NCBI GenBank assembly: GCA_015075005.1
Contig: JABTVC010000001.1
Location: forward strand, 806,001-870,000
Length of the DNA: 64,000 bases
Direction: 5' to 3'
DNA from: Planctomycetia bacterium
Lineage (GTDB): Bacteria; Planctomycetota; Brocadiia; Brocadiales; Brocadiaceae
Of the stretch, positions 1 to 8,923 are shown piece after piece. Position 1 is the stretch's first letter, and every line of letters begins with the position of its first letter. Made by a program: the position numbers and the translations under genes. A model generated the notes under the pieces. It worked only from the letters and a program-made list of their open reading frames with translations, did no database searches and was not told where the DNA came from.

Positions 1-2
1 CA

Positions 3-206
3 GGCAAGATCGCCAAACGCATCGTATGCGCCTGCAAGGTAGGAGATATCTTTGAACAAGGGCAGCGGTTTGGTATGATAAAGTTTGGCTCACGGGTGGA
101 GGTCTTTGTTCCACAATCGGTTAGATTTGAGGTAATGGTCAAGGTGGGTGAAAAGGTGGTTGCGGGAAAAACTATATTGGGTAGAATACATAATAATGAT
201 CTATAG
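3..206 (+). CDS. psd: Phosphatidylserine decarboxylase, C-terminal end (partial)
   Basis: The last 67 residues of an ORF that enters from the left edge. The segment carries the motif RFGMIKFGSRVEVFVP, which matches the short (type A) phosphatidylserine decarboxylase family. In that family the Gly-Ser bond of FGSR is cleaved autocatalytically and the Ser becomes the pyruvoyl cofactor; here the Ser codon is at 90-92. The tail (VKVGEKVVAGKTILGRI) is the usual biotinyl-like beta-strand ending. The enzyme converts phosphatidylserine to phosphatidylethanolamine at the inner membrane. The stop is TAG at 204-206. The N-terminal part lies outside the window, so start and neighbours upstream cannot be judged. 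Confidence 0.85.
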   Translation, partial: GKIAKRIVCACKVGDIFEQGQRFGMIKFGSRVEVFVPQSVRFEVMVKVGEKVVAGKTILGRIHNNDL

Positions 207-595
207 AGACTATAATAGCTCAAGGTTTCTATTTCTTTATTATACTATTGGCAAGGAATTGAGATTTACCATTTGTGACTTCAGATTAAATCAAAAAATC
301 ACAAATCACAAATCTAAAATTATTGTAACACTTTAGTCTTTTGAAAAACGTATCACCGATAAGCTCCGTAGGAGCAGCCTGTTTGTAGTAAGATAGGACA
401 CCATATAGCACATATGAGCTCCGTCAGGAGCGACCTGTCTCCCTGTCACTCGTATACAGGCCGCTCCTACGGAGATATTTACCCTATTGAATTTTATTGT
501 GCTACAAACAGACCGCCCCTAAACGGGGTTACATTGTTTTTTATGTTTTCCATGAATTTTTCAAAAAACTAAAGCATTACAAATTATTATCATTT
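207..595. other. Intergenic region between psd and ribE
   Basis: About 390 bases without a convincing gene. The left half is AT-rich and I see nothing in it. The right half holds the dispersed palindromic repeat units described separately. No FMN riboswitch signature is visible in front of ribE. Confidence 0.6.
362..530. repeat. Cluster of four REP-like palindromic units
   Basis: Units share the pattern 'stem, then agcctgtttgtag'. Unit A (about 362-388) has the palindrome gctccgtaggagc followed by agcctgtttgtag. Unit B (416-440) reads gctccgtcaggagc then gacctgt. Unit C (456-476) is the inverse, with acagg then ccgctcctacggag. Unit D (501-530) is also inverse, gctacaaacagaccg then cccctaaacgggg. 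So two units point right and two point left. The stem changes between units with compensating bases (ctccgtaggag versus ccccgtttagggg), which suggests that the hairpin is what is kept. Function is unknown; it resembles dispersed REP-type elements. Confidence 0.6.
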
Positions 596-1240
596 ATGTT
601 CACAGGTATAATTGAGCATGTAGTATCAGTAAAAAAGTTGTCGCTGAAGGCAGGGGGGGGAGAATTGTTTTTAGATTTTTCAGGCTTTTACGACGATCTT
701 ACATTAGGAGAGAGTATTGCCATTAATGGGACATGTCTCACGATAAGAGAGATTTCCGGCCAGGTCATTGGCTTTGACGTCTCCGGTGAAACCCTGAAAA
801 AAACCACACTGGGAAAATTACGCTATGGTGAAAATGTCAATATTGAAAGGGCGTTAAGGGTAGGCGACAGATTGGGAGGCCACTTTGTTACCGGCCATGT
901 GGATGGCATAGGTACCGTTAAAGGGAGGAAGCAATCGGCCAATCAATGTACCATGTCCATTTCGGTCGAAAAAAGACTTGCCGGCATGTTGATTGAAAAG
1001 GGTTCTGTTGCCATAGACGGTATCAGCCTCACGATTGTCGATCTTACGGACGTCACTTTTTCCGTGGCATTGATCCCCTATACATTAGCCGCGACTACAC
1101 TGGCATTCAAGAAAATAGGGGATCAGGTGAATATCGAAATCGACATGATGGGGAAGTGGATTAAAAAACTTTTGGCAAATACTCAAGAGGAAAAGAGCGG
1201 TATTACCAAAGAGCAATTGATAGAACAAGGGTTTCTATAA
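596..1240 (+). CDS. ribE: Riboflavin synthase, alpha subunit
   Basis: A 214-residue protein beginning MFTGIIEHV, the nearly invariant start of riboflavin synthase, so ATG 596 is chosen although the frame is open further upstream. The enzyme dismutates two molecules of 6,7-dimethyl-8-ribityllumazine into riboflavin. Two tandem lumazine-binding repeats are visible: repeat 1 with INGTCLTI and the second with IDGISLTI, and the join motif VGDRLGGHFVTGHVDG (GGHFVxGHVDG is diagnostic). Length is normal for the family (about 200-220). The other riboflavin genes are not adjacent. The gene stands between a repeat cluster and a diguanylate cyclase gene. Confidence 0.95.
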   Translation: MFTGIIEHVVSVKKLSLKAGGGELFLDFSGFYDDLTLGESIAINGTCLTIREISGQVIGFDVSGETLKKTTLGKLRYGENVNIERALRVGDRLGGHFVTGHVDGIGTVKGRKQSANQCTMSISVEKRLAGMLIEKGSVAIDGISLTIVDLTDVTFSVALIPYTLAATTLAFKKIGDQVNIEIDMMGKWIKKLLANTQEEKSGITKEQLIEQGFL

Positions 1241-1324
1241 GTACAGGTATCACACATAAAAAGGGTAAAGACGCATTGCAATACGTTTCTATTGGTTTAA
1301 TAAATTGTATAAGCAGGGCTGGGT

Positions 1325-1350
1325 GGCACGGACAAACTTGTTTGTCCGTG
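1325..1350. repeat. Palindromic hairpin, family also found at 44446
   Basis: CACGGACAAA, loop CTTG, then TTTGTCCGTG form a perfect 10-bp stem at 1327-1350, preceded by gggtgg. The reverse complement of the hairpin at 44446-44474 has the same order (gggtggcacgg, caaac, tttgtccgtg), so this is a dispersed element and not only a terminator of ribE. There is no clear T-tract on the plus strand. Confidence 0.6.
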
Positions 1351-1449
1351 TGAAATAAAAACAAAGCTATCATAATATGTGTTCGGCTTAAAACGAATGG
1401 TTCAGTCTACAAGATTGAACCAGCGGAAAAAAGTTACTGAGAGAAAACG

Positions 1450-2331
1450 ATGATTCTTAGATTTTTAGAAGGTCAATCTCAGCGCATTATATTTCTCATT
1501 TGCCTTGTTTTTACCGCGATCGTGGGCATTACGGACTATTTGACAGGCGCAGAGATTTCGTTTTCAATATTCTACGTAGCACCAATAGCAGTCGCTGTAT
1601 GGTATGGAACTAAACGTATTGGTATATCAATGTCAATCGTAGCGACGTTAATATGGCTTATTGCGGAAAAAACATTTGGAGGTCAATATTCTAATGCTGC
1701 TATACTTTACTGGAATATGCTTGTAAGATTAAGTACATTTCTGATTATAGCGTATTTATTATCTAATTTGCGTCACAGACTTAGGAAAGAGGAGGAACTT
1801 GCGGATACTGACCCATTGACGGGCGCTTTCAATTGCCGGGCATTCTATGAGCTGGTCGAGAAAGAGATCCAGAGGTTACGCAGATACAACCATCCCTTTA
1901 CCATCGCGTATATTGATCTCGATAATTTTAAAATGGTTAACGATAGGTACGGACATTCAGTAGGCGATGAGTTGCTTCAACAAATAGTACTGATTATAAA
2001 GACCAACAAGAGGAATACTGACATAGTGGCTAGGTTGGGAGGCGATGAATTTGTAATTATGTTTCTTGAAACAGGTTTGCATGATTCGGCTATTGCAGTA
2101 GGAAAAATAGTGGCATGTATGCTTGACAAAATGAGGCAAGCTGAACTGCCAGTCACATTCAGCGTGGGTGTAGTAACATACGAGGTTGCTCCAAATGAAG
2201 TTAATCAGGTGATTAAACTGGCTGATGATTTAATGTATTCTGTGAAAAAAAAGGGTAAGAACGCTATTGCCCACATCGTATGGAAAGGGGATGACGCTTG
2301 TCTTAATAATGAAAATATCAGTATACAATAA
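1450..2331 (+). CDS. Membrane-bound diguanylate cyclase (GGDEF)
   Basis: A 293-residue protein. Residues about 12-32, 38-52, 58-72 and 86-105 are hydrophobic and form a four-segment membrane sensor region. A GGDEF domain follows from about residue 119 (DTDPLTGAFN). The catalytic motif GGDEF is intact at 197-201, and an RxxD allosteric inhibition site (RNTD, 188-191) sits exactly five residues before it, so the enzyme should make c-di-GMP from GTP and be product-inhibited. No EAL domain is present. It is monocistronic in appearance. It may supply the signal for the c-di-GMP riboswitch at 28.4 kb, but nothing in the sequence links the two directly. Confidence 0.92.
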   Translation: MILRFLEGQSQRIIFLICLVFTAIVGITDYLTGAEISFSIFYVAPIAVAVWYGTKRIGISMSIVATLIWLIAEKTFGGQYSNAAILYWNMLVRLSTFLIIAYLLSNLRHRLRKEEELADTDPLTGAFNCRAFYELVEKEIQRLRRYNHPFTIAYIDLDNFKMVNDRYGHSVGDELLQQIVLIIKTNKRNTDIVARLGGDEFVIMFLETGLHDSAIAVGKIVACMLDKMRQAELPVTFSVGVVTYEVAPNEVNQVIKLADDLMYSVKKKGKNAIAHIVWKGDDACLNNENISIQ

Positions 2332-2406
2332 AATGTATTCTGACTGCTGGCTTTTTTTACACGTTAGTTGAATTTGGTCATTAGCCATATGTGATTTCAA
2401 AAATAA

Positions 2407-3417
2407 ATGAAGAAGAATAAAAAATCAAAATTACTGATTGGGATAACGATGGGTGATCCGTGCGGAATTGGACCAGAGATTATCTTGAAGTCGTTAAAAT
2501 CTCCAGCCGTTAGAAAGATTGCCAATTATGTCATTATTGGCAATAAGACCGTGTTTGAACAAGCGGCCAGGACTATAAAAATACCCTTACAATATCGAAT
2601 AATTTCTCATATATCAGAAATTGAGAACGCAGATCAACCGGTTTCATTTTTATCCATCGGTGATTTTAAATCAAATCTTATGAAGCAGAAGAAGCCCACA
2701 GCCGAAGGCGGGGAATTATCTGTTCAATGCGTGATCAGGGGAATCAATCTTGCCATGAGTGGACACATCGATGCCCTCGTTACTGCGCCAATTTGCAAAG
2801 AAGCTATACATCTCGGTGGATATGGCTACCCCGGTCACACAGAGATGCTCAAAATATTTTCTGGTGCTGAGCGTGTCGTGATGCTGATGGTGGGTGGAAA
2901 GCTAAGGGTAGCATTTGTTACCACGCATATTGCCTTAAAAGACGTATCTCAAGCAATTACCATCGAAGATGTATTGGGGACAATAATTATAAGTGACAAC
3001 AATCTCAAACAGTATTTTGGCCTTAAAAAGCCCAGGATCGCCGTCTGCGGTTTAAATCCCCATGCAGGGGAGGAAGGTATCTTTGGAGACGAGGAGAGGA
3101 AGGTTATTATTCCAGCAGTTGAAAAGGCAAAGAAAAAGGGCATACTATGTAATGGTCCAGTCTCAGCTGACACAGTATACTACAAGGCTTTAAAGGGTGC
3201 TTATGACGTGGTTGTAGCCATCTATCACGATCAGGGTGCAATTCCCTTAAAATTACATGCCTTCGAGACCGGGGTAAATATTACCCTGGGTATCCCGTTT
3301 GTCCGCACATCACCTGATCATGGTACTGCTTATGACATTGCGGGTAAGGGAATTGCTGATCCACATTCCATGACGGAGGCAATAAAGACAGCCGTAAAGA
3401 TGTCGAAATGCTTATAA
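2407..3417 (+). CDS. pdxA: 4-hydroxythreonine-4-phosphate dehydrogenase
   Basis: A 336-residue protein of normal PdxA length. It starts KLLIGITMGDPCGIGPEII, the family N-terminus, and has GYPGHTEML (substrate and metal-binding His), NPHAGEEG and the C-terminal YHDQGAIPLK and RTSPDHGTAYDIAGKG motifs with the metal-ligand histidines. It oxidises 4-phosphohydroxy-L-threonine with NAD in the DXP-dependent pyridoxal phosphate pathway. The next gene, a small cupin, begins 4 bases after the stop and is probably cotranscribed. Confidence 0.96.
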   Translation: MKKNKKSKLLIGITMGDPCGIGPEIILKSLKSPAVRKIANYVIIGNKTVFEQAARTIKIPLQYRIISHISEIENADQPVSFLSIGDFKSNLMKQKKPTAEGGELSVQCVIRGINLAMSGHIDALVTAPICKEAIHLGGYGYPGHTEMLKIFSGAERVVMLMVGGKLRVAFVTTHIALKDVSQAITIEDVLGTIIISDNNLKQYFGLKKPRIAVCGLNPHAGEEGIFGDEERKVIIPAVEKAKKKGILCNGPVSADTVYYKALKGAYDVVVAIYHDQGAIPLKLHAFETGVNITLGIPFVRTSPDHGTAYDIAGKGIADPHSMTEAIKTAVKMSKCL

Positions 3418-3421
3418 AAAC

Positions 3422-3766
3422 TTGCAAAACTGCGAAGAGTTTGTAGCTGGAGATAATGCGATCCTTCGCGAGCTTCTGCATCCCGATAAGGAAAATATAA
3501 AACTTCTTTATAGTTTAGCACATGCAATTGTTAAACCTGGAGAAACTTCATATCGGCATAAACTAAAGAATTCAGAGGTATATTACATTCTGGAAGGCGA
3601 AGGAATGATGTATATTGATAATGAGGCTGCAAAAGTTTGTCCTGATCAGGCCATTTATATCCCACCAAATTCAGTACAATGTATTAAAAATACCGGACAG
3701 GGGGACTTGAAATTCTTGTGTATTGTTGTCCCTGCCTGGCGACCAGAAGATGAAGAGGTATTGTGA
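3422..3766 (+). CDS. Small cupin-domain protein
   Basis: About 114 residues with one cupin fold: motif 1 is VKPGETSYRHKLKNSEVYYILEGEG (residues about 37-61) and motif 2 is DQAIYIPPNSVQCIKNTG (about 74-91). The metal-site His/Glu positions H46 and E52 are present, but the usual second His of motif 1 is not clear. Start is uncertain: no ATG is available after the in-frame stop at 3395, so TTG 3422 is used, without a good ribosome binding site. Function is not known; such proteins are often sugar or small-molecule binding. It lies immediately behind pdxA. Confidence 0.75.
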   Translation: MQNCEEFVAGDNAILRELLHPDKENIKLLYSLAHAIVKPGETSYRHKLKNSEVYYILEGEGMMYIDNEAAKVCPDQAIYIPPNSVQCIKNTGQGDLKFLCIVVPAWRPEDEEVL

Positions 3767-3826
3767 TTTCCGGCCTGGACATAGATAAACACAGATTTTT
3801 CCGTATTTTCGTTTAATTAAAAACTC

Positions 3827-4816
3827 ATGTCACAAAAAGAAATAGACTTTATTCCTCATACGCCGGCCGTGCTGAAGCAGATATTCGAACGAAGAGGAAT
3901 TGCACCCAATAAGCGGTTTGGTCAAAATTTTCTCATTGATCAGAATATTTTAGTAAGCATTCCCGATATTGCCACCCTGAAGGAAGATGACGTTATCATG
4001 GAGATAGGCACGGGAACAGGGGGGTTGACCAGATTATTGGCCTCCAGGTCCCGGCATGTATTTACGATCGAGGTGGATAAAAAGCTATTTGAATTATCAT
4101 CTGATATACTCAAATTATATAAAAATATAACCCTTATTAATGCGGATATTTTAAAAACAAAACACGAACTGAATCCAGATATTCTATCCCTGATACATAA
4201 TTGGATCAGGGAGCACAGCCAGGCCCAGATAAAAGTAGTCTCCAATCTTCCATACAATATTAGTACACCGGTGATCATAAACCTTTTAGAGGGTGATCTA
4301 CCGATCAGTTTCATGGTGCTTATGCTTCAGAAAGAAATTACGGAACGTATGAAGGCAATCCCCGGTACAAGGGAATACGGCATATTATCAGTAATTACCC
4401 AGTTGTTTTCTGAAGTAGAAGTCGTAAAGACCTTGTCCCCCGATGTGTTCTGGCCACGTCCCGCAGTACATTCGGCCCTTGTTAAGGTAGTTATTCATAA
4501 AGAGAAGTATGCAGGCAGGGTAACAGACTATCCGTTTTTCGGAAAGATTATTTATGCCATATTTACTTCCCGGCGCAAGACATTGATGAATAGTCTTGAA
4601 AAATTAAACTTGCCTATAGTTTCAAGAGAACACCTGAAGGTGATTATGAAAGAGATGCAACTGGATGAGCGAATAAGGGGGGAAAGTCTGAGCGTTGCTC
4701 AACTGATTCACCTTTCAGAGGCCATTGGTAAGCTGAAAAACCCTCCTGATGAAATTTCCAATAGGATCAAATTAGGCAAGATATCAGATGTTTTTGATCA
4801 ACATTTTATAGAATGA
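3827..4816 (+). CDS. rsmA: 16S rRNA dimethyladenosine transferase
   Basis: A 329-residue SAM-dependent methyltransferase that dimethylates two adjacent adenines in helix 45 of 16S rRNA. It shows the family start (RGIAPNKRFGQNFLIDQNIL, residues about 24-43), SAM motif I MEIGTGTGGLTRLL, and the catalytic NLPYNISTPVI (NxPY). The C-terminal domain has VFWPRPAVHSALVK. It is about 50 residues longer than the E. coli enzyme because of an extended tail. The last 33 bases overlap the convergent radical SAM gene. Confidence 0.95.
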   Translation: MSQKEIDFIPHTPAVLKQIFERRGIAPNKRFGQNFLIDQNILVSIPDIATLKEDDVIMEIGTGTGGLTRLLASRSRHVFTIEVDKKLFELSSDILKLYKNITLINADILKTKHELNPDILSLIHNWIREHSQAQIKVVSNLPYNISTPVIINLLEGDLPISFMVLMLQKEITERMKAIPGTREYGILSVITQLFSEVEVVKTLSPDVFWPRPAVHSALVKVVIHKEKYAGRVTDYPFFGKIIYAIFTSRRKTLMNSLEKLNLPIVSREHLKVIMKEMQLDERIRGESLSVAQLIHLSEAIGKLKNPPDEISNRIKLGKISDVFDQHFIE

Positions 4817-6238
4817 TTGTGGAAAGATTGATGCAATGCCTCTTATTAAACGACTTCCCATTGCACGCAGGACAAACCGTGGGGTGTATCGCCACAATCG
4901 CGGATGGCGACGTAAGCATTGAAACAGGAGAATCAGAATAGTTTCATAGTTTCTCTGATACGTGATTTTGTCTACCATGCCAAAGAATTTAAATGTTTTC
5001 TCATTATAAGGTTCTATGATACTGTCCTTGAGTGCCTTATTATAGATCGGCGTTCCAGGGAAAAAAGCCAGACAAAAAATATTGATTATTACGTGGAGGG
5101 GTAGGTTGACGAGGTATTGATAGGTTTGAATAATGTCATTCCCCTTTTCGTATGGATTATCAATGATAAAATCGAGGAGGAGATTCAGCCCATGCGTTTT
5201 ATAATATGGCTCAATCTCCCTGACAGTTTCTTTAGTCTTCGACACCTTAATCTTGCGGCCAAACACCTCATCAAGTATCCGTTGGCTTCCTGACTGTACA
5301 CCCAGTTGGATGAGTTTCAAGCCAGCATCCAAAAGTATTTCCATCTTTTCTCTTCGAAAGGTATTTGCACTTACACAGATGGCGAAAGGTCGCCCTATCT
5401 TTTTCTTGTACAGCTCGGCAAATTCCTCTAATTGCTTTTTATCCCGAAGGAGAAAGTCATCATCCCCGAAAGCTACAAACTGAAAAAAGTCAAAATATCT
5501 TATGGCGTATTCCAATTCACCAATAAAACGGTTGACACTTTGAAACCGTATAGGGGTATGGCCATGCATAGCAATATACCGAATGTTATTACAGTAAGAA
5601 CACTCATAAGGACATCCCCGGGACGTTGTTAAAATGAAAGTAGGGCTTCCAAACGGGTAATGCACATAATGGCCTTTAAACCTTTCCTTCGTCACATGGA
5701 GAAGTTCCTCATCCAGCAAGAATCGATCGTGTAGATCATAGTCATAATAGGGAAGGCTATCAAGATCAGAAAATGGTGGTAAAACATTGTTTATTTTGTA
5801 TGACCCATTTACATTAAAAGCCATGTTCGGGGTATTTAAATAATCGGTGCCTGTCTCCAACTTGCCTACGAAATCGACAATGGCCTTATCGCCCTCCGCA
5901 AAACAGACACCATCGGCGTAACGAAGGCTAAGCTCTGGCGCAGAAATGCAATGGGGTCCCCCCCAAATCACCTTCATTCCGGGATATTTTTTACGGATAA
6001 ATTCAGTAACTTGTATTGCCCGATCAGCATAGCTACTATAGACTGCAATCATAACCAGATCGGTCTCTTTCACTATTTCGTGCAACTGTTCGATCTCATC
6101 CGGCCTGTAAGGAAGTCTTCTATGCCTAGATAGTAATACATTCCTTACCGAGTGACCTGCTCGTTTCAGCAGTGCTGAAATGAGATGGGAACCATCACAA
6201 GCAAATACGTTGGTTGAGTTGATAAGGGTAATCTTCAT
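4784..6238 (-). CDS. B12-binding radical SAM protein
   Basis: A 484-residue protein. Residues 1-150 look like a cobalamin-binding domain (VWGGPHCISAPE and the Rossmann-like start MKITLINSTNVFA). A radical SAM domain follows with the cluster motif CPYECSYC at about residue 200, which ligates the [4Fe-4S] cluster that cleaves S-adenosylmethionine. The C-terminal part has the usual radical SAM strands (LIQLGVQSGSQRILDEVFGR). Substrate is unknown; the class includes methyltransferases and lipid- or hopanoid-modifying enzymes. It is the last gene of the minus-strand run and overlaps the end of rsmA. Confidence 0.88.
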   Translation of the reverse strand: MKITLINSTNVFACDGSHLISALLKRAGHSVRNVLLSRHRRLPYRPDEIEQLHEIVKETDLVMIAVYSSYADRAIQVTEFIRKKYPGMKVIWGGPHCISAPELSLRYADGVCFAEGDKAIVDFVGKLETGTDYLNTPNMAFNVNGSYKINNVLPPFSDLDSLPYYDYDLHDRFLLDEELLHVTKERFKGHYVHYPFGSPTFILTTSRGCPYECSYCNNIRYIAMHGHTPIRFQSVNRFIGELEYAIRYFDFFQFVAFGDDDFLLRDKKQLEEFAELYKKKIGRPFAICVSANTFRREKMEILLDAGLKLIQLGVQSGSQRILDEVFGRKIKVSKTKETVREIEPYYKTHGLNLLLDFIIDNPYEKGNDIIQTYQYLVNLPLHVIINIFCLAFFPGTPIYNKALKDSIIEPYNEKTFKFFGMVDKITYQRNYETILILLFQCLRRHPRLWRYTPRFVLRAMGSRLIRGIASIFPQSFYKMLIKNI

Positions 6239-6268
6239 CTTTTCCTACCTCTGATACAAACAAAATCT

Positions 6269-6773
6269 CTATGAAAAGCCATTTACCTTTACGTCAAACG
6301 TACAGCCAAGGAGTTTTGCTGCACGGCGGCAGGCAACCATGCGTGCAGTAAAGATCTCGAAGTACTCCACCAGATCAGAGATTTCCTCGTCAAGATCAAG
6401 CATAAGCGTGATTGTCTTGTTCCGGACATTCATTTGCAACGTGGTTTCTTACTGCACTCATAACGAGAACACGGTCTTCCACAGACATGTCTAATTCTTT
6501 TAAGAATTGGCTGGCTAAGTGAGCGCTGTGCTCCGGATGCGAATGGCGGCTAACCACATTTCCGATGTCATGAATATATCCGGCAATGGCTGCAAGTTCA
6601 CAGGTATTTGCGTTGTATCCGAGTTCTCGGAGGATTTTTCGTGTGTTCTTAGCCACATAATTCCCATGACGTTCCCCGTGTTCTGTGTAACCAATTACCC
6701 CTGGAAATTCATTTGCCTTTTTTATATATACTGTAACGTCCGGGTTGTATTTGACTTGTTCTAAGGTAATCAT
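6269..6773 (-). pseudogene. HD-domain phosphohydrolase, internally deleted and frameshifted
   Basis: The N-terminal 125 residues are in one frame and contain the metal site of HD proteins: H-HG-HD as HGNYVAKN, AAIAGYIHDIGNV and SRHSHPEHSA. The frame stops at 6396-6398. Reading one base over, the same strand continues as NVRNKTITLMLDLDEEISD and LVEYFEIFTARMVACRRAA up to a stop at 6269-6271. That tail is the normal C-terminus of this family. The segment usually in between (about 50 residues with ADKSDV and DIHDRVNYAV type motifs) is absent, so there is a deletion besides the frameshift. The gene lies 7 bases after cysS. Confidence 0.7.
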
Positions 6774-6780
6774 ATCTTCC

Positions 6781-8262
6781 TTATTTTATTTTTTTCCATG
6801 TGGTACCGTCTGATTTATCATCAAGGGTGATACCTATTTCCGAGAGTTTGTTACGGATAAAGTCAGATAATTGCCACTGTTTTGTCTTACGTAGTTCATT
6901 GCGGGTATCGATAAGTACTTTCATGATATCGTCAGGTGTTTTATCTTCTACCTGCCAACCAAATGAAAAGGTTGTAGCTAGTGGTTTAGGTTTAGGCTCA
7001 ATTATACCCAGGATATCTCCCCCAAGTTCCTGATACAGTTTGTCAATATCCTCCAGACATTTTTTGTTTATCGCCTGAGATGAATTGAGTAAACTATTTA
7101 CCTCTTTTGACAGATCAAAAAGAACGGCTATAGCGCTGGGGGTATTGATGTCTTCGTCCATTGCCTCAAGAAATGTCTTTTTGTAGTGTTCCAGTTTTTC
7201 ATAGATGTCGCCAGATGTTGAACCTTCCTTTGTCTGGTGTAACCGCTCCCGCAGATTTGTGATGGTGTTGTGCAGGCGTTCGAGCCCTCTGTTTGCAGCA
7301 TCCAACGCTTCGTCACTAAAGTCTAATGGGCTACGGTAATGGGTAGTGAGGATAAAAAACCGTATCGTTAACGGGTGGTATTTCTTAAAGGCATCCTTGA
7401 GGGTAATAAAATTACCCAGCGATTTCCCCATTTTTTGGCCGTTTACGGTTACCATGTTATTGTGAATCCAGTACCGTACAAAGGGTAAATCAGTTGCTGC
7501 CTCACTCTGTGCGATCTCACACTCGTGATGGGGAAAGGTATTTTCCAGTCCACCCCCGTGGATATCCAATGTCTGCCCCAGGTATTTCATTGACATGGCT
7601 GAACATTCAAGATGCCAACCCGGAAAGCCTTCTCCCCAGGGACTATTCCACCTCATAATATGAGCTGGTTCGGCCTTTTTCCAGAGCGCAAAATCGGAAG
7701 GATTTTTTTTCTCTGGATTGATTTCTATCCGGGCACCCGCCTCAAGTTCTTCCTGCTTCCTTCCGGAAAGTTTTCCATATTCTTTAAATTTATTAACATC
7801 AAAGTATACAGAACTATTTGACACATAGGCATACCCTTTTTCAATCAACCGTTCCACGAGTTCAATTTGTTCCGGGATATGTGCCTTTGCCCGCGGTGAG
7901 ATATTGGGTCGCACGTTGTTGAGTGCATCCATGTCCTCGAAATAGCTTCGGGTGTATATTTCGACAAGCTCAGCAGGTTCCAGGCGTTCTCTTTGGGCAC
8001 GTTTCAGTATTTTGTCTTCGCCGGTGTCGGCATTGTCAGTCAGATGACCAACGTCGGTAATGTTTTGTACGTAGCGCACTTTGTAACCCAAATATCGGAG
8101 ATAGCGGACAATTACGTCAAAACTCACATAACTCTTTGCATGTCCGATATGAGGATGGTCATATACGGTGGGACCACATACATACATGTTAACATGACCT
8201 TCATGTATTGGGGCAAAGGCTTCCTTTTTCCTGGTTAAAGAATTGTAAAATTTTAGTGTCAT
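6781..8262 (-). CDS. cysS: Cysteinyl-tRNA synthetase
   Basis: 493 residues from ATG 8262 (the frame can be read two codons further upstream, to a TTG). It charges tRNA-Cys in the cytoplasm. Class I signatures are HIGH as HPHIGHAKS near residue 37 and KMSKS as KMGKSLGNF near 280. The zinc ligands are CGPTVYD at about 28 and [10 protein letters not shown] plus HHECEIAQS further on. Length matches the family (about 460-500). It is followed 7 bases later by the broken HD gene. Confidence 0.97.
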   Translation of the reverse strand: MTLKFYNSLTRKKEAFAPIHEGHVNMYVCGPTVYDHPHIGHAKSYVSFDVIVRYLRYLGYKVRYVQNITDVGHLTDNADTGEDKILKRAQRERLEPAELVEIYTRSYFEDMDALNNVRPNISPRAKAHIPEQIELVERLIEKGYAYVSNSSVYFDVNKFKEYGKLSGRKQEELEAGARIEINPEKKNPSDFALWKKAEPAHIMRWNSPWGEGFPGWHLECSAMSMKYLGQTLDIHGGGLENTFPHHECEIAQSEAATDLPFVRYWIHNNMVTVNGQKMGKSLGNFITLKDAFKKYHPLTIRFFILTTHYRSPLDFSDEALDAANRGLERLHNTITNLRERLHQTKEGSTSGDIYEKLEHYKKTFLEAMDEDINTPSAIAVLFDLSKEVNSLLNSSQAINKKCLEDIDKLYQELGGDILGIIEPKPKPLATTFSFGWQVEDKTPDDIMKVLIDTRNELRKTKQWQLSDFIRNKLSEIGITLDDKSDGTTWKKIK

Positions 8263-8309
8263 AATCAATTTCTTAAAAAGATTCCAAGTGTTTTATAGCA
8301 GGGTGTTCG

Positions 8310-8867
8310 TTAAAATATATCCATTAATCCTATCTTTAAGCCTTCCATCAAGCTGGATTCGAGGGTATTACCCTTGCCGTATGCCTTATAAAGCCGGAAG
8401 GTATTATCCTTCAGGGTATAAATCTCTATCTCTTCCCCTTCTGGAATTACTATCCAGTATTCCTTTACACCAAATTTCGCATAAAGTTTCTTCTTTTGCA
8501 CCATATCCCTATAGGCACTATGCTCCGAGATTATTTCTATCACGAGGTCAGGTGCACCATGTACATTCTTTTCACCGATAATATTTAGCCTGTCTTTTGA
8601 AACGAATAGTATATCGGGTTGAACTACATTTTCATTATCAAAATATACATCGTATGGGGCATAAAAGAGCTCTCCGCGGTTATTTTCCGTTATGAATTTT
8701 TCAAGGATAAATTCAAGCCTTCTTGAAATTCTTTGATGATTCGTAACCGGAGAGGGCGTCATAAGTAATTCTCCTTCGATAAGTTCATACCTCTTGTCAT
8801 TTGAGATTTTGCAATAATCCTCGTAGGTATATTTTTTCGCTTCTTTTTCTACAACAATTTGTGCCAT
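8310..8867 (-). CDS. Uma2-type (DUF820) putative restriction endonuclease
   Basis: 185 residues from ATG 8867, chosen because GAGGAG at 8875-8880 gives a well spaced ribosome binding site; an upstream in-frame ATG at 8885 lies before that site. The family core of the PD-(D/E)xK fold is visible: YELIEGELLMTPSP, VVQPDILFVSKDR, GAPDLVIEIISEHSAYRDM and KLYAKFGVKEYWIV. The D...ExI...K residues are intact. The biological role of these abundant proteins is not known. It sits between gltX and cysS. Confidence 0.85.
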   Translation of the reverse strand: MAQIVVEKEAKKYTYEDYCKISNDKRYELIEGELLMTPSPVTNHQRISRRLEFILEKFITENNRGELFYAPYDVYFDNENVVQPDILFVSKDRLNIIGEKNVHGAPDLVIEIISEHSAYRDMVQKKKLYAKFGVKEYWIVIPEGEEIEIYTLKDNTFRLYKAYGKGNTLESSLMEGLKIGLMDIF

Positions 8868-8923
8868 AATAAATCTCCTCACCAAATGATTTATTCGGAT
8901 GAGCTGTTATGACGGCCGAATAG

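Noticed and set aside
148-336. 62-residue ORF downstream of psd
   Set aside because: It overlaps the psd end, is AT-rich and has no ribosome binding site or recognisable pattern.
497-595. N-terminal extension of riboflavin synthase
   Set aside because: It runs through a REP-like hairpin and the family starts at MFTGIIEH.
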